Positions 46,766 to 57,923 of a stretch of 64,000 nucleotides of DNA are shown in pieces. The translations under genes and the position numbers were made by a program. This DNA comes from Nitrosomonadales bacterium (GTDB lineage Bacteria; Pseudomonadota; Gammaproteobacteria; Burkholderiales; SG8-39), in assembly GCA_005240145.1 (NCBI GenBank), contig SBAS01000036.1, positions 1 through 64,000 of the forward strand, in the 5' to 3' direction. How positions within the stretch are numbered: position 1 is the first letter of the stretch; the number at the start of each line of letters is the position of its first letter. The notes below the pieces were generated by a model, which was not told the origin of the DNA, ran no database searches, and saw nothing but the letters and a program-made list of their open reading frames with translations.

Positions 46766-47231
46766 CCGGGTTCTTCTGCAAAAAGCTTTCCACGATGAGG
46801 ATTCCCGCGCCCACCGTGATCGCCGCATCGGCGACATTGAACGCCGGCCAGTGCGAGCCCGCGACGTGGAAATCGAGGAAGTCGACCACGTGGCCGTAGA
46901 CCAGCCGGTCGTAGAGGTTGCCCAGCGCACCGCCCAGGATCAGCGCCAGGCCGAAGCAGAACAGGGATTTGTCCCGATTCCTCACGATCAGGACACTGAT
47001 GACGACGGCAGCGACGAGGGCGATGGCGGAGAAAAACAGCGTCTGCCAGCCCTGCGCGGTGGCGAGGAAACTGAACGCCGCGCCCTTGTTGAACACCAGC
47101 ACCAGGTTGAAGAACGGGGCGATGGCGCGGCTTTCTCCGGGCGCGAACGTCGACAGCAGGGCGAGTTTCGTCAGGTAGTCGCAAGCGACGACCGCGGCCG
47201 ACAGCGCGAACCAGCGGTACGGCTTAGGCAT
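46749..47231 (-). CDS. lspA: Lipoprotein signal peptidase II
   Basis: A 160-residue inner-membrane aspartyl protease that cleaves prolipoproteins after lipidation. Four membrane segments are visible. The catalytic aspartates are in [16 protein letters not shown] and [11 protein letters not shown]. The start overlaps the ileS stop by eight bases. Confidence 0.95.
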   Translation of the reverse strand: MPKPYRWFALSAAVVACDYLTKLALLSTFAPGESRAIAPFFNLVLVFNKGAAFSFLATAQGWQTLFFSAIALVAAVVISVLIVRNRDKSLFCFGLALILGGALGNLYDRLVYGHVVDFLDFHVAGSHWPAFNVADAAITVGAGILIVESFLQKNPDEKPV

Positions 47232-50061
47232 AGCGACGCTGTTCCCCCGTGCCGTTCAGGTTGCCCTCGCAGCGCGCGCACAGGCCCTGCGGGTTCACGT
47301 CGGCACGGTAATGCCAGCAGCGCTCGCATTTCGCGTGCGCGCTCGCCCTGACCTTGATCCGCACGCCCGAACCCTGCTCCTTCCTGACGCTCGCGCGCGA
47401 GGTAATGAACACGAAGCGCAGTTCGTCCTCGAGGCGCGCCAGCGCGTCGTACAGCGGGCCGCTCGCGCCGATGTCGAGTTCGGCCGCCAGCGACGATCCG
47501 ATCTCCTTCGCCTCGCGCCGCTCCTCGATCTTCTTCATCGCGACTTCGCGGCACTGGCGCACGCTGCCCCAGGCATCGAGCAAATTCTGGTCGAAATCCG
47601 GACTTGGAATGGCGTGCCAGAGCTCTTCGAAAACACTCTTTTCGGAATTTCCCGGCAACGTCTTCCATGCCTCCTCGGCAGTGAAGCTCAGTATGGGCGC
47701 CATGAGACGCACCAGGCTCTGCGCGATATGCCAGAGCGCGGTCTGCGCCGAGCGCCGCGCGCACGAATCCGCGCCGCAGGTGTAGAGCCGGTCCTTGAGG
47801 ATGTCGAGGTAGAAGCCGCCAAGTTCCCCGGAGCAGAAGCCCTGCAGTTTCTGCGTCACGAGGTGGAACTGGTAGGCCTTGTAATCGCCGAGCGCCGCAG
47901 CCTGCATCTGCGCCGTCAAAGCCAGAGCGTAGCGATCGATCTCGGTCATCTGCGCCACTGGCACTGCGTGCCGGGCCGGGTCGAAATCCGAGATGTTGGC
48001 GAGGAGGAAGCGCAGCGTATTGCGGATGCGGCGGTAGCCCTCCACCACGCGCTTGAGGATCTCGTCGGAGATCGTCAGCTCGCCGGAGTAATCGGTGCTC
48101 GCGACCCACAGGCGCAGGATCTCGGCGCCCAGAGTCCCCGAGATTTTCTGCGGTGCCATCGTGTTGCCGAGAGACTTGGACATCTTGCGCCCGTCTCCGG
48201 CGACCACGAAGCCGTGGGTGAGCAGGCTGCGGTACGGCGGTTGCCCGTCGAGCATGCAGCCGGTGAGCAGCCCCAGGTGGAACCAGCCGCGGTGCTGGTC
48301 GGAGCCCTCGAGGTACATGTCTGCGGGGTAGGTTGACTCATCCTTGTGTGAATTGCGCAGCACAGTGAAGTGCGTGCTGCCGGAGTCGAACCAGACATCG
48401 AGGGTGTCCCGGCCCTTTTCATACGCCGGGGCGTCGGAACCCAGGAATTCCTCGGCCTTCACGCCCTGCCACGCCTCCAGGCCGCCCTTCTCCACCAGCT
48501 TCGCGACCTTTTCGAGCAGCTCCGGCGTGCGGGGATGCGGCGCCCCGGTTTCGCGATGCAGGAAGAACGGCATCGGCACGCCCCACTGGCGTTGGCGGGA
48601 AAGCGTCCAGTCCGGGCGGTTGGCGATCATGCCGTGCAGGCGCGCCTTGCCCCATGCCGGGAAGAACTGCGTGGCGTCGATGCCGCGCAAGGCGGCTTCG
48701 CGCAGCGATTCCCTGCCGACTTTCTTGTCCATCGAAGCGAACCACTGCGTCGTGGCGCGCAGGATCACCGGCGACTTGTGACGCCAGCAGTGCATGTAGC
48801 TATGCACGTGCTTCCAGTCGAGCGCGAACAGCGTGCCTTTTTCCTGCATGAGCTTCACGATCTTCGGGTTGGCCTCCCAGATGGACAGCCCGCCGAAGAG
48901 CGGCAGCGAGGCGGCATACTTTCCGTCCCCCTGTACCGGGGTGAGGATCTCGTCGTCCTTCATGCCGTAGCGGCGGCAGGATTCGAAGTCCTCGACGCCG
49001 TAGGCCGGCGACGAATGCACGATGCCGGTGCCGGTGTCGAGCGTGACGTAGTCGCCGAGATAGACCGGCGCCGTGCGATCGTAGAACGGGTGGCGGAAGC
49101 GGATGTTCTCCAGCGCCTTGCCCTTCGCCTTGCCGATCGCCTTCCATACCTTGATGCCGTATTTCGCCAGCAGCCGTGGCATCGCGAGCGAATCGAATTC
49201 CTCCTCGGTCGAATCCGGCACGTCGCCGGCGGCGAGCATCACGTCGGCGACGATCAACAGGCCGCGTTCGGTCTCCACCAGCGCATAGTCGAATTCGGGG
49301 TGCACGTTGAGCGCCTGGTTGGCCGGCAGCGTCCAGGGCGTGGTGGTCCAGATGAGGATCCAGCCCGGCTTGTCGGGCAGCGAGCGCATGCCGAACGCTT
49401 GCGCGATTTTTTCCTTCTCCAGGAAAGCGAAGCCGACATCCACCGCGGGATCCTTGCGGTCCTCGTACTCGACTTCCGCCTCGGCAAGCGCCGAGCCGCA
49501 ATCGAAGCACCAGTTCACCGGCTTCAGGCCGCGGTAGATATAGCCTTTTTCAAGCAGTTTGCCGAGAAGACGGATCTCGTCGGCCTCGTTGCCGTACGCC
49601 ATCGTCATGTACGGGTTGTCCCAGTCGCCCAGCACGCCGAGGCGCTTGAAGTCCGTCCTTTGGCGCTCGATCTGCTCGGTCGCGAAAGCGCGGCACAGCC
49701 GCTGCGTCTCCGCGGTCGACAGGTTCTTGCCGTTCAGCTTTTCGATCTGCGCTTCGATGGGCATGCCGTGGCAGTCCCAGCCCGGCACGTAGCGCGCATC
49801 GAAGCCGTCGAGCGACTTCGACTTCACCACCACGTCCTTGAGGATCTTGTTGACCGCTGTGCCGATGTGGATGTCGCCGTTGGCGTAGGGCGGGCCGTCG
49901 TGCAGCACGAACGGCGGCCGGCCCCTGGCCACCGCGCGCAGGCGCTTGTAGAGGCCCTTTTCGTTCCATTGCTTCACCAGCAGCGGCTCGCGCTTGGCCA
50001 GGTCGCCCCGCATCGGGAACGGCGTGTCGGGCAGGTTCAGCGTGTGCTTGTAATCAGCCAT
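47224..50061 (-). CDS. ileS: Isoleucyl-tRNA synthetase
   Basis: A 945-residue class I synthetase of the bacterial type with editing domain and zinc C-terminus. KMSKS is intact ([11 protein letters not shown]), WDCHGMPIE and the C-terminal zinc pair (CERCWHY and CARCEG) are intact. The HIGH motif reads HIGT ([14 protein letters not shown]), with Thr where the second His is normally found. Length and the rest of the sequence give no sign of decay, so the enzyme is presumably active. The start overlaps ribF by eight bases. Confidence 0.96.
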   Translation of the reverse strand: MADYKHTLNLPDTPFPMRGDLAKREPLLVKQWNEKGLYKRLRAVARGRPPFVLHDGPPYANGDIHIGTAVNKILKDVVVKSKSLDGFDARYVPGWDCHGMPIEAQIEKLNGKNLSTAETQRLCRAFATEQIERQRTDFKRLGVLGDWDNPYMTMAYGNEADEIRLLGKLLEKGYIYRGLKPVNWCFDCGSALAEAEVEYEDRKDPAVDVGFAFLEKEKIAQAFGMRSLPDKPGWILIWTTTPWTLPANQALNVHPEFDYALVETERGLLIVADVMLAAGDVPDSTEEEFDSLAMPRLLAKYGIKVWKAIGKAKGKALENIRFRHPFYDRTAPVYLGDYVTLDTGTGIVHSSPAYGVEDFESCRRYGMKDDEILTPVQGDGKYAASLPLFGGLSIWEANPKIVKLMQEKGTLFALDWKHVHSYMHCWRHKSPVILRATTQWFASMDKKVGRESLREAALRGIDATQFFPAWGKARLHGMIANRPDWTLSRQRQWGVPMPFFLHRETGAPHPRTPELLEKVAKLVEKGGLEAWQGVKAEEFLGSDAPAYEKGRDTLDVWFDSGSTHFTVLRNSHKDESTYPADMYLEGSDQHRGWFHLGLLTGCMLDGQPPYRSLLTHGFVVAGDGRKMSKSLGNTMAPQKISGTLGAEILRLWVASTDYSGELTISDEILKRVVEGYRRIRNTLRFLLANISDFDPARHAVPVAQMTEIDRYALALTAQMQAAALGDYKAYQFHLVTQKLQGFCSGELGGFYLDILKDRLYTCGADSCARRSAQTALWHIAQSLVRLMAPILSFTAEEAWKTLPGNSEKSVFEELWHAIPSPDFDQNLLDAWGSVRQCREVAMKKIEERREAKEIGSSLAAELDIGASGPLYDALARLEDELRFVFITSRASVRKEQGSGVRIKVRASAHAKCERCWHYRADVNPQGLCARCEGNLNGTGEQRRYA

Positions 50062-50983
50062 GTTTGCGGAAATAGTCCTTTGCCTGTGCCACGTCCTGCC
50101 CGATGGCAGAGCGCAGGGCGTCCAGCCCGTCGTATTTTTCCTCGTCCCGCAGCTTGCGCAGGAACTTTACCCTCAGGTGGCGGCCATAGAGCTCGCCGCT
50201 CCAGTCGAACAGGTGCACTTCCAGCAACGGCGGCGCATTTTCGCGCACAGTGGGCCGCCGGCCCACGCTCGCGACGCCGCGCGTCACGGCGCGCGTTTCC
50301 TCAAGCTCAGCCTCCACCGCGTAGATTCCCGCCAGCGGCGGGCGCCGCCTGAGAACAATGTTCGCCGTCGGGAATCCCAGCGTGCGCCCGAGCTTTTCGC
50401 CGTGCGCCACGCGCCCGCTCATGCTGTAGGCGCGCCCGAGCAGGCGCTGCGCGCTTGCCAGATCGCCCGCCGCGAGCGCCGTCCGCACCCCGGAACTGGA
50501 CACGCGCTGGCTGCCTTCCATGACATCGCCCATTGCTTCGAGCGCGAATCCCTTCGTTGCCGAGGCCGATTGGAGGGCGGCAAAATCTCCCGCCCGCTTC
50601 GCGCCATAGCGGAAGTCCCGACCCACCAGCAACCAGCGCACGCCCAGGCTGCGCAGCAGGACATCGTCCACAAATTGCACCGCAGAGATCGCGGCGAGCG
50701 GCGCACCAAACCGCAATACGTGTACCGCGCCTACCCCGGCTGCAGCGATCAACTCCAGCTTCTCGCGCAACCTGGTGAGCCGGGTCGGCGCCGTCGCCGG
50801 AGAAAAATACTCGCGCGGATGCGGCTCGAACGTCAGGACTTTGCAAGGTAGCTGCAACTCGCGCGCCTCTGCCACCAGCCGATCCAGCATGGCGCGATGC
50901 CCGCGGTGCACGCCATCGAAATTGCCGATGGTGAGCGCTACGGGGCCGCCCCCCGGCTGAATGGTCCCGTGCGAAACCCGCAT
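50054..50983 (-). CDS. ribF: Bifunctional riboflavin kinase/FAD synthetase
   Basis: A 309-residue enzyme that makes FMN and then FAD. The N-terminal nucleotidyltransferase has [14 protein letters not shown] and [12 protein letters not shown]; the C-terminal kinase has [11 protein letters not shown] and [15 protein letters not shown]. The start is 51 bases from the divergent DUF962 gene; TAAAAT at 50994 on the plus strand may serve the latter. It is the first gene of the ribF-ileS-lspA-HD-ispH run. Confidence 0.95.
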   Translation of the reverse strand: MRVSHGTIQPGGGPVALTIGNFDGVHRGHRAMLDRLVAEARELQLPCKVLTFEPHPREYFSPATAPTRLTRLREKLELIAAAGVGAVHVLRFGAPLAAISAVQFVDDVLLRSLGVRWLLVGRDFRYGAKRAGDFAALQSASATKGFALEAMGDVMEGSQRVSSSGVRTALAAGDLASAQRLLGRAYSMSGRVAHGEKLGRTLGFPTANIVLRRRPPLAGIYAVEAELEETRAVTRGVASVGRRPTVRENAPPLLEVHLFDWSGELYGRHLRVKFLRKLRDEEKYDGLDALRSAIGQDVAQAKDYFRKHG

Positions 50984-51034
50984 AAGCGCGTGTAAAATGT
51001 TGAATTATAGCGTCTTTCAAGCGGAGGATGCCCG

Positions 51035-51580
51035 GTGAAAACTCTCGAAGACCAGATGTCCACCTACGCGGCCTACCATCAGGATGCACGCAACAAGGCG
51101 ACGCATTTCATCGGCGTGCCGGCAATCGTCTTCTCGCTCATGATTCCACTGGGCTGGCTGCGTGCCGACATCGGCGGCAGCACGCTGAGCGCAGCAATGG
51201 TCGTGACGGCGATTCTGCTTCTGTATTACCTGGTGCTCGATATTGCGCTCGGCCTGGCGATGGGCGCGGTGTTCGCGCTGATGCTCTGGGGGGCCGAGCC
51301 GCTGGCACAGGCCTCGCTCGGCGTCAGCCTTGCCTGGTTCCTGCTCCTTTTCGTCGGCGGCTGGGCGCTGCAGCTCTGGGGCCACGTTTACGAAGGACGC
51401 AAGCCGGCGCTGGTGGACAACCTGTTCCAGATATTCGTCGCGCCCATCTTCCTTGCCGCCGAAGTGTTCTTCGCGCTCGGTTACAAACCCGGGCTGCACG
51501 ACGCGGTGCAGCGGCGCGCGCTGGACATGCGCGCGCAGGCGGGCATTGGCCCTAATTCAGCCGCGCGCAGCGCAGCGTGA
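51035..51580 (+). CDS. Mpo1-like/DUF962 membrane protein
   Basis: A 181-residue protein of the DUF962 (Mpo1/YGL010w) group. The N-terminal marks TYAAYHQDARNKATHFIGVPAIVFSL contain the conserved His that binds iron in yeast Mpo1, a fatty-acid alpha-dioxygenase; a second His cluster is in LWGHVYEGRKPAL. Four membrane segments follow. GGAGGA precedes the start. The stop lies 29 bases inside the 3' end of the convergent SirB1-like gene. Enzymatic activity is inferred from yeast only. Confidence 0.85.
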   Translation: MKTLEDQMSTYAAYHQDARNKATHFIGVPAIVFSLMIPLGWLRADIGGSTLSAAMVVTAILLLYYLVLDIALGLAMGAVFALMLWGAEPLAQASLGVSLAWFLLLFVGGWALQLWGHVYEGRKPALVDNLFQIFVAPIFLAAEVFFALGYKPGLHDAVQRRALDMRAQAGIGPNSAARSAA

Positions 51581-52439
51581 GGTCCACCATTTTCGAACGG
51601 ACGTCGTCCTGGTCGGGCGCCTCGGGCTCGCGCTGCAGGTAATCCGCCAGATCCTTGAGCGCGGGGCGCCAGCACTCGAGGCGCATATACACCAGGCCCC
51701 GGTCGCGCAGCTCGGCGGCCGATTCGGGCGCCACCACGATCATGCGGTTCAGCACCTCGAGCAGTCGCTCGGGCTGGTCCTTCTTGCGGTAGATGCCCTT
51801 CAGGTTGCGCAGCAGGCGGGCGAGGATCTGGCGGTTGCTGGCGGGTTCGAGAAACTGGTCGAGCGGCAGGTCGGCAACTGGCACGCCGCGAGCGGCGTCC
51901 TTCCATCCGCCTGGATCGCTCGCCCCGACGACGCGCGGAATGACCCGCTTCAGGCGCTCACGCAATTCGGGCTCCGCCAGCGGCACGCCGCCGGAAAACG
52001 GATCGAGCACCAGCGCGCCGCCGCGCAAAGGCAGGCGCACGAGGAAATGCCCGGGGAAGGACACACCCTCGAAGGGCAGGCCGATGCGCCGGCCGATCTC
52101 CATGTAGAGCACGGCGAGCGTGATCGGGATTCCCGTGCGCCGGTCAATGACTTCGTTCAGGTAAGAGTTGCGCGGGTCGTAAAAATTGTCGACGTTGCCG
52201 CCGAATCCCAGGTCGTCGAAGAGGAATTCGTTCAGCGCGATGATCCGGTCCTCGGCCACCGCCTCCGACGCGAAGCGCGCGCGCAGGCGCTTGGCGAAGC
52301 GCTCGATTTCGCCTACATAGCCCTCGACATCCAGTCCGGGGTAAGCGTCCTCGGCGACCTGCAGGCAGGCGCGTGCGAGCTCAATCTGGCCGTCGTCGCG
52401 CGCCATCAGGCTGGCAAACGCTACAAACCCGGCCGTCAC
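51552..52439 (-). CDS. SirB1/transglutaminase-like TPR protein
   Basis: A 295-residue protein with a transglutaminase-like fold domain ([36 protein letters not shown], in parts) and a C-terminal helical TPR-like part ([32 protein letters not shown]). The GTG start overlaps the murJ stop (GTGA). The catalytic Cys of true transglutaminases is absent from the first domain, as usual for the SirB1 group. Function unknown; linkage to murJ hints at envelope growth. Confidence 0.85.
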   Translation of the reverse strand: MTAGFVAFASLMARDDGQIELARACLQVAEDAYPGLDVEGYVGEIERFAKRLRARFASEAVAEDRIIALNEFLFDDLGFGGNVDNFYDPRNSYLNEVIDRRTGIPITLAVLYMEIGRRIGLPFEGVSFPGHFLVRLPLRGGALVLDPFSGGVPLAEPELRERLKRVIPRVVGASDPGGWKDAARGVPVADLPLDQFLEPASNRQILARLLRNLKGIYRKKDQPERLLEVLNRMIVVAPESAAELRDRGLVYMRLECWRPALKDLADYLQREPEAPDQDDVRSKMVDLTLRCARLN

Positions 52440-53974
52440 TCGACCCCCCGCATGGAAAAGTGGCGCAGGCGAAATCCCAGCGCGAGCAGGCACGCGCCGT
52501 AAACCACCACCCCCAGCAACACCATGGCCGCGAGCATGCTCCCTTCCCACTGCCAGCCCGCCGCAAGCCAGCCCGCCGCCGGGCCCATCGCAAAATACAG
52601 CGCGGCGGCCATGGCGATGGCCGCAACGCCGACCTTGAGCGCGAAAGCCAGCCACCCGGGCTGCGGCGTGTAAATGCCCTTTTTTCTCAGCATCAGATAC
52701 AACAGCCATGCGTTAAGGCACGCGCCCAGGCCAATCGCGAGCGCCAGGCCGGCGTGCTTGAGCGGGCCGATGAACATCAGGTTCATTGCCTGCGTCGCGG
52801 CAAGCGTTACCAGGCCGATCTTCACCGGCGTCACCACGTTCTGCCGCGCGTAAAAACCAGGCGCGAGGATTTTCACCAGGATCATGCCGATCAGGCCCAG
52901 GCTGTAGGCGACCAGCGCCTCGCGCGTCATCCAGGCGTCGTTGGCGTTGAACTGGCCATAGTGGAACAGCGTTGCGATCAGCGGCATCGCCAGCACCGCG
53001 AGGGCCGCCGCCGCCGGCAGCGCCAGCAGGATCGTCACGCGCAATCCCCAGTCCAGGAGCCGGCTATATTCCGCGGACGCGCCGCCGGCATGGTGCTTCG
53101 ACAGGCTGGGCAGCAGGATCGTTCCAAGCGCCACGCCGAGCACGCCGGCGGGAAATTCCATCAGGCGGTCGGCGTAGTAGAGCCACGACACGCTGCCGGT
53201 GACAAGGAACGAGGCGAAGATGGTGTTGATGAGCAGCGACACCTGGCTCACCGAGACGCCGAACACCGCGGGCGCCATCAGCTTGAGCACGCGCCTGACG
53301 CCCGGATGCGAAAAATCCAGCCGCCAGCGCGGCAGCATGCCGATTTTCCACAGGAACGGCAGCTGCAGCGCGAGCTGCGCGAGGCCGCCGGCGAATACGG
53401 CCCAGGCAAGCACCAGCACCGGCGGCTCGAAGCGCTCGGCGAAGAACGCCGCGCCGACGATGAACGAGACGTTGAGCAGCACCGGCGTGAACGCCGGCAC
53501 CGCGAATCTGCTCCAGGTGTTGAGCACGCCGGCCGCCAGCGCCACCAGCGAAATGAAGACGATGTAGGGAAAGGTGATGCGCAGCAGGGCCACGGTCAGC
53601 TCGAACTTGCCGGGCTCCGTGGCGAATCCCGGCGCCGTCACATAGACCACCAGCGGGGCGAGGGCCATCCCCGCGGCCGCGGCGACGAGCAGCGCGAGGA
53701 ACAGCGCGGTGGAAACGCAATCGACCAGCGCCCTGGTGTCCGCGGCCGTCTCCCGGTTGCGCACCTCGGCCAGGATCGGCACGAAGGCCTGCGAAAACGC
53801 CCCTTCGGCAAACAGCCGCCGCATCAGGTTCGGGATGCGGAAGGCGACGAAGAAGGCGTCGGTCGCCAGCCCGGCGCCGAACACGCGCGCGATGAAGAAA
53901 TCGCGCACGTAGCCGAGGATCCGCGACAGCAGCGTCATGCTGCTCACGGTGGCCAGGGCACGGAGGAGGTTCAT
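52436..53974 (-). CDS. murJ: Lipid II flippase MurJ
   Basis: A 512-residue MOP-superfamily membrane protein with 14 predicted segments. Family marks are [22 protein letters not shown] at the start, [23 protein letters not shown], and [14 protein letters not shown] in the middle. It flips lipid II to the periplasm for peptidoglycan synthesis. It is divergent from rpsT with 52 bases between. Confidence 0.95.
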   Translation of the reverse strand: MNLLRALATVSSMTLLSRILGYVRDFFIARVFGAGLATDAFFVAFRIPNLMRRLFAEGAFSQAFVPILAEVRNRETAADTRALVDCVSTALFLALLVAAAAGMALAPLVVYVTAPGFATEPGKFELTVALLRITFPYIVFISLVALAAGVLNTWSRFAVPAFTPVLLNVSFIVGAAFFAERFEPPVLVLAWAVFAGGLAQLALQLPFLWKIGMLPRWRLDFSHPGVRRVLKLMAPAVFGVSVSQVSLLINTIFASFLVTGSVSWLYYADRLMEFPAGVLGVALGTILLPSLSKHHAGGASAEYSRLLDWGLRVTILLALPAAAALAVLAMPLIATLFHYGQFNANDAWMTREALVAYSLGLIGMILVKILAPGFYARQNVVTPVKIGLVTLAATQAMNLMFIGPLKHAGLALAIGLGACLNAWLLYLMLRKKGIYTPQPGWLAFALKVGVAAIAMAAALYFAMGPAAGWLAAGWQWEGSMLAAMVLLGVVVYGACLLALGFRLRHFSMRGVE

Positions 53975-53990
53975 GCCTGCGGGTTCATGC

Positions 53991-53996
53991 TAGAAT
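53991..53996 (+). promoter_or_regulatory. Probable -10 of rpsT
   Basis: TAGAAT lies 31 bases before the rpsT start, in the 52-base gap to divergent murJ. The -35 match is weak (GGTTCA at 53968-53973, 17 bases upstream). Confidence 0.45.
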
Positions 53997-54026
53997 CCGC
54001 CCCTTTTTTAGAGCCGGAACAAACAC

Positions 54027-54290
54027 ATGGCAAACATCAAATCGGCCCGCAAGCGGGCACGCCAGGCCGTCGGGCTGCGCGATCGCAACATGAGCCTGCG
54101 CACCGCCGCGCGCAGTGCGATCAAGGACGTGAAGAAAGCGATCGCCGCGGGCGACAAGAAAGCCGCCGCCGCCGCGCTGGTGAAATCCCAGGCCACGATC
54201 GACCGCGTCGCCGCCAAGGGCGTCCTGCATCGCAACGCCGCCGCGCGCCAGAAGAGCCGCCTCGCCCACGCCATCAAGGCAATGTCCTAA
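54027..54290 (+). CDS. rpsT: 30S ribosomal protein S20
   Basis: An 87-residue, very basic helical protein that binds 16S rRNA early in 30S assembly. It starts MANIKSARKRARQ and ends HAIKAMS, both typical. It has its own short leader and overlaps the convergent DUF3579 gene by four bases. Confidence 0.97.
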   Translation: MANIKSARKRARQAVGLRDRNMSLRTAARSAIKDVKKAIAAGDKKAAAAALVKSQATIDRVAAKGVLHRNAAARQKSRLAHAIKAMS

Positions 54291-54643
54291 TTCGTATCCC
54301 CCGTTCGCTGCACCCTGGCAAGTTCGGTCCGGTTCGCATCGCGCCCATCGCGCGTCTTCAATTCGTTTTCCTTCGCAAAACCGAGCAGGAAGCGGTAGGC
54401 CATCGGTTCGAGTTCCTCGAGCCGCACGTCGACCACCACGCAACGCACGCCCGCCGCAGTGACCGGATGAACATACGGCGAGTACTGCATGCGATGATCG
54501 CCGCCGAACGCGGACATTACGCCGCACAGGCGCTCGGCCCAGTCGCTCGGCCGGAACGGTTTGCCATCCAGCGTCACCCCCTGAATGACGTACTCGACGA
54601 TGGCGTCGGCGGCTGCGGGCACTCCGAGTTGGTCCTCGGGCAT
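54287..54643 (-). CDS. DUF3579 domain protein
   Basis: A 118-residue protein of DUF3579, a family found mainly in betaproteobacteria. Marks are EYVIQGVTLDGKPFRPSDWAERL, MQYSPYVHPVTAAGVRCVVVD and LEPMAYRFLLGFAKENEL, the usual core. No function is established. It is convergent with rpsT and divergent from the decarboxylase gene by 21 bases. Confidence 0.88.
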   Translation of the reverse strand: MPEDQLGVPAAADAIVEYVIQGVTLDGKPFRPSDWAERLCGVMSAFGGDHRMQYSPYVHPVTAAGVRCVVVDVRLEELEPMAYRFLLGFAKENELKTRDGRDANRTELARVQRTGDTN

Positions 54644-54664
54644 GCGGAATTATACTGACCCGGC

Positions 54665-56647
54665 ATGGCGAAACCGCTCAGCCGGATCCTGGTCATCGAG
54701 GACGAACCGATCTCGCTGCGCGAGATCGTCAAGGGCCTGAACGCCGCGGCGCGTTCGCTCGACAATCCGCTCGGCATCACGTTCAGCGGCGTCTCTACCG
54801 CAAGAGAAGCGCTCGCCGCGATCGAGACCGACGGCGACATCCAGGCCGTGCTGGCGGACGACAAGCTGTATTCGCTTGCCGAGGGAAAGAAAAACGGCGG
54901 GCGGAAAAAGCTGCAGATGTCCGCGCTCGAACTGGTGCGGCGGATCACGCGCCTGCGGCCCGAACTGGACGTCTACATCCTGATCGCGCAGGAAAAGGAG
55001 GACGACGTCGTCGACGCGCTTTTCACCGAGGCGGTGGACGGTTATTTCTACCGCGAGGAACGCGACTTCCGCGGCATCTACCGCATCCTCAATGCGCAGA
55101 TCCAGGAAAAGGCGCGCACGCCCTTCACCGATCAGTTGAAGAACTACGTCTGGATGGCGAAGGACCAGTGGCACACACCGGGCCATTCCTCGGGCGAATC
55201 CCTGCGCGGCAGCCCCTGGGTGAACGACTTTTACGAGTTCATGGGCGACCACGTGTTCGACGCCGACCTCTCCGTCTCGGTGCCGATGCTCGATTCACTC
55301 ATGGAGCCGCGCGGCGTCATTGCGGAAGCGCAGCAGATGGCGGCCAAGGCCTTCGGCGCGCGGCGCACGTTCTTCGCCACCAACGGCACCTCGACCGCGA
55401 ACAAGGTGATCTTCCAGACCCTGCTCGCGCCGGGCGAGAAACTGCTGCTCGATCGCAACTGCCACAAGAGCGTGCACCACGGCGTGATCCTCTCCGGCGC
55501 CCACCCGGTCTACCTCGATTCCGCCCTCAACAGGAAATACGGGCTTTACGGTCCCGTGCCGAAGAAAGTCCTCCTGCAGGCAATCAAGAAACACCCGGAC
55601 GCGCAGGCCCTGATCCTCACCTCCTGCACCTATGACGGGCTGCGCTACGACCTGGCGCCGGTCATCGCCGCGGCCCACGCCAGGGGCATCAAGGTCATCG
55701 TCGACGAGGCCTGGTACGGCTTCGCCCGCTTCCACCCCGAGTTCCGCCCCACGGCGCTCGAGGCGGGCGCCGACTACGCGACGCAGTCCACGCACAAGGT
55801 GCTGTCGGCGTTTTCGCAGGCCTCGATGATCCACGTCAACGACCCGGATTTCCGCGAGCACCTATTCCGCGAGAATTTCAACATGCACACCTCCACCTCG
55901 CCGCAATACGGCCTCATCGCCAGCCTCGATGTGGCGCGCAAGCAGGTGGTGATGGAAGGCTACAAGCTGCTCTCGCGCACCATCGCGCTGGCGAAGGAAC
56001 TGCGCCAGCAGATCAACTCCACCGGCGTGTTCCGCGTGCTGGAACTCGCCGACCTGCTGCCCGAGGCAGTGCGCGGCGACGGCATCCGCCTCGACATCAC
56101 CAAGGTGACGGTGGATGTCTCCGGTTGCGGCTACACCGTGGACGAGCTGCAGAACGTGCTCTTCGAGCGCTTCAACATCCAGATCGAGAAAAGTACTTTC
56201 AACACGATCACCCTGCTCCTCACCATCGGCACCACGCGTTCCAAAGTCTCGAGGCTTTACGACGCGCTGATGCGCCTCGCACGCGAGGCGCGTGCGCCGC
56301 GGCGCCTGGTGCGCACCCCCGAAATCCCCGCCCTCACGAGGCTGCGCTACCTGCCGCGCGACGCCTACTACTGCGGCGGCGAGCTGATCCCGGTGTTCGA
56401 CGACAAGGAGCGCGTCAACCGTTCGCTCGCCCACCGGGTCTGCGCCGACGGCATCGTGCCCTACCCGCCCGGCATCCCGGTGCTGGTCCCTGGCCAGGTG
56501 ATTACGCCGAAAATCAGCGAATACCTCGCCAACCTGCTGCGCTCGCAGAAGCGCACCGAACTGCACGGCATCGTCCACGAGGGCTACCAGCCGTGCGTGC
56601 GGGTGCTGAAGCCCGCAGAGGAGCGTGGCTTGCGCCGCATTGGTTAG
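54665..56647 (+). CDS. Orn/Lys/Arg decarboxylase, fold I with wing domain
   Basis: A 660-residue PLP enzyme of the AdiA/LdcC/SpeC class. The first 130 residues form the receiver-like wing domain (ILVIEDEPISLREIV). The core shows WMAKDQWHTPGHSSGES, FATNGTSTANKV, and the cofactor lysine in QSTHKVLSAFSQASM. DEAWYG gives the PLP aspartate. The C-terminal domain is complete. Arginine or ornithine is the likeliest substrate given the argD-argF genes that follow, but lysine cannot be excluded. TATACT ends eight bases before the ATG, so the mRNA may be leaderless. Confidence 0.9.
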   Translation: MAKPLSRILVIEDEPISLREIVKGLNAAARSLDNPLGITFSGVSTAREALAAIETDGDIQAVLADDKLYSLAEGKKNGGRKKLQMSALELVRRITRLRPELDVYILIAQEKEDDVVDALFTEAVDGYFYREERDFRGIYRILNAQIQEKARTPFTDQLKNYVWMAKDQWHTPGHSSGESLRGSPWVNDFYEFMGDHVFDADLSVSVPMLDSLMEPRGVIAEAQQMAAKAFGARRTFFATNGTSTANKVIFQTLLAPGEKLLLDRNCHKSVHHGVILSGAHPVYLDSALNRKYGLYGPVPKKVLLQAIKKHPDAQALILTSCTYDGLRYDLAPVIAAAHARGIKVIVDEAWYGFARFHPEFRPTALEAGADYATQSTHKVLSAFSQASMIHVNDPDFREHLFRENFNMHTSTSPQYGLIASLDVARKQVVMEGYKLLSRTIALAKELRQQINSTGVFRVLELADLLPEAVRGDGIRLDITKVTVDVSGCGYTVDELQNVLFERFNIQIEKSTFNTITLLLTIGTTRSKVSRLYDALMRLAREARAPRRLVRTPEIPALTRLRYLPRDAYYCGGELIPVFDDKERVNRSLAHRVCADGIVPYPPGIPVLVPGQVITPKISEYLANLLRSQKRTELHGIVHEGYQPCVRVLKPAEERGLRRIG

Positions 56648-56662
56648 GCCATTAACATCCTG

Positions 56663-56688
56663 AAAACGGCGGCCTGTGCCGCCGTTTT
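56663..56688 (+). terminator. Terminator after the decarboxylase gene
   Basis: AAAACGGCGGC and GCCGCCGTTTT form an 11-bp perfect stem around loop CTGT. It lies between the decarboxylase stop and argD. The T-run is short, so termination may be partial. Confidence 0.65.
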
Positions 56689-56710
56689 GCATTTGCAAAG
56701 GAGTGACGCC

Positions 56711-57916
56711 ATGAGCCATGTGATGCACACCTACGCCCGCCAGCCGGTCGCGTTCGTGCGCGGCCAGGGCGTATGGCTGTGGGACGAGGCCGGCAAGAAG
56801 TATCTCGATGCGCTCTCGGGCATCGCGGTCAACACGCTGGGCCACAACCACCCGCGCCTCACGCGTGCGCTCACCGAGCAGATCGGCCGCGTCATGCATA
56901 CGTCGAACCTCTTCCAGATGCCGCTGCAGGAGCAGGCGGCAGACCGCATCGCGCAGATTTCCGGGCTGGACGAGGTTTTCTTCTGCAATTCCGGGCTGGA
57001 AGCCGGCGAAGCGACCATCAAGGTCGCGCGCAAGTACGGCCACGACCGCGGCATCGCGGAGCCGGCCATCATCGTCATGGAAAAGGCCTTCCACGGCCGC
57101 TCGCTCGCGACCCTGTCCGCGACGGCCAGCCGCAAGGTCCAGGCCGGCTTCGAGCCGCTGGTGCAGGGTTTCGTGCGCGTGCCGCTGAACGATCTGGACG
57201 CCGTGCGCCAGGTCGCCGCGCACAACAAGAACGTAGTGGCGGTGTTCGTCGAGCCGATCCAGGGCGAAGGCGGTATCAACGTCTCGCGCATGGATTATCT
57301 GCGGGGCCTGAAGGAGATCTGCGACCAGAACGAGTGGCTGTTCATGTCCGACGAAATCCAGTGCGGCCTGGGCCGCAGCGGCAAGTGGTTCGTCTACCAG
57401 CACGCCGGCATCCTGCCCGACGTGGTGCCGCTCGCCAAAGGTCTCGCCGGGGGCGTGCCGGTGGGCGCCTGCGTGGTCGGCGGGCGCGCCAAGGGCGTGT
57501 TCAAGCCGGGCAATCACGGCTCCACCTTCGGCGGCAACCAGCTCGCGATGTGCGGCGTGATAACGACGCTGGACACGATGAAGGACGAAGGCATGCTCGA
57601 GAACGCCGGCAAGGTCGGCGACGCCATGCTCGCCGGCCTGAATGCATCGCTCGGCGGGGTCGCCGGCGTTGCCGACATACGCGGCATGGGCCTGATGATC
57701 GGCGTGGAACTCGACCGGCCCTGCGGCGAACTGGTGAAAATGGGCCTCGACGCGGGGCTGGTGTTCAACGTTACCGCCGAGAACGTGATCCGCCTCCTCC
57801 CGGCGCTGGTCATCAGCGAGACCGAAGGGCGCGAGGTGGTCGAGCGGCTGGTGCCGCTCGTAAAGGCGTTTCTGGCGCAGGGAACCGCGCGACAGAAAAT
57901 CGCTGCGGCGGTTTGA
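56711..57916 (+). CDS. argD: Acetylornithine aminotransferase
   Basis: A 401-residue class III PLP transaminase. GGAG lies before ATG at 56711; the longer frame upstream lacks support. Marks are NTLGHNHPRLTRAL, CNSGLEAGEATIKVARKYG, FMSDEIQCGLGRSGKW and the cofactor lysine in VVPLAKGLAGGVPVGA. It should convert N-acetylglutamate semialdehyde to N-acetylornithine. argF follows after seven bases. Confidence 0.92.
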   Translation: MSHVMHTYARQPVAFVRGQGVWLWDEAGKKYLDALSGIAVNTLGHNHPRLTRALTEQIGRVMHTSNLFQMPLQEQAADRIAQISGLDEVFFCNSGLEAGEATIKVARKYGHDRGIAEPAIIVMEKAFHGRSLATLSATASRKVQAGFEPLVQGFVRVPLNDLDAVRQVAAHNKNVVAVFVEPIQGEGGINVSRMDYLRGLKEICDQNEWLFMSDEIQCGLGRSGKWFVYQHAGILPDVVPLAKGLAGGVPVGACVVGGRAKGVFKPGNHGSTFGGNQLAMCGVITTLDTMKDEGMLENAGKVGDAMLAGLNASLGGVAGVADIRGMGLMIGVELDRPCGELVKMGLDAGLVFNVTAENVIRLLPALVISETEGREVVERLVPLVKAFLAQGTARQKIAAAV

Positions 57917-57923
57917 AGCGGCC

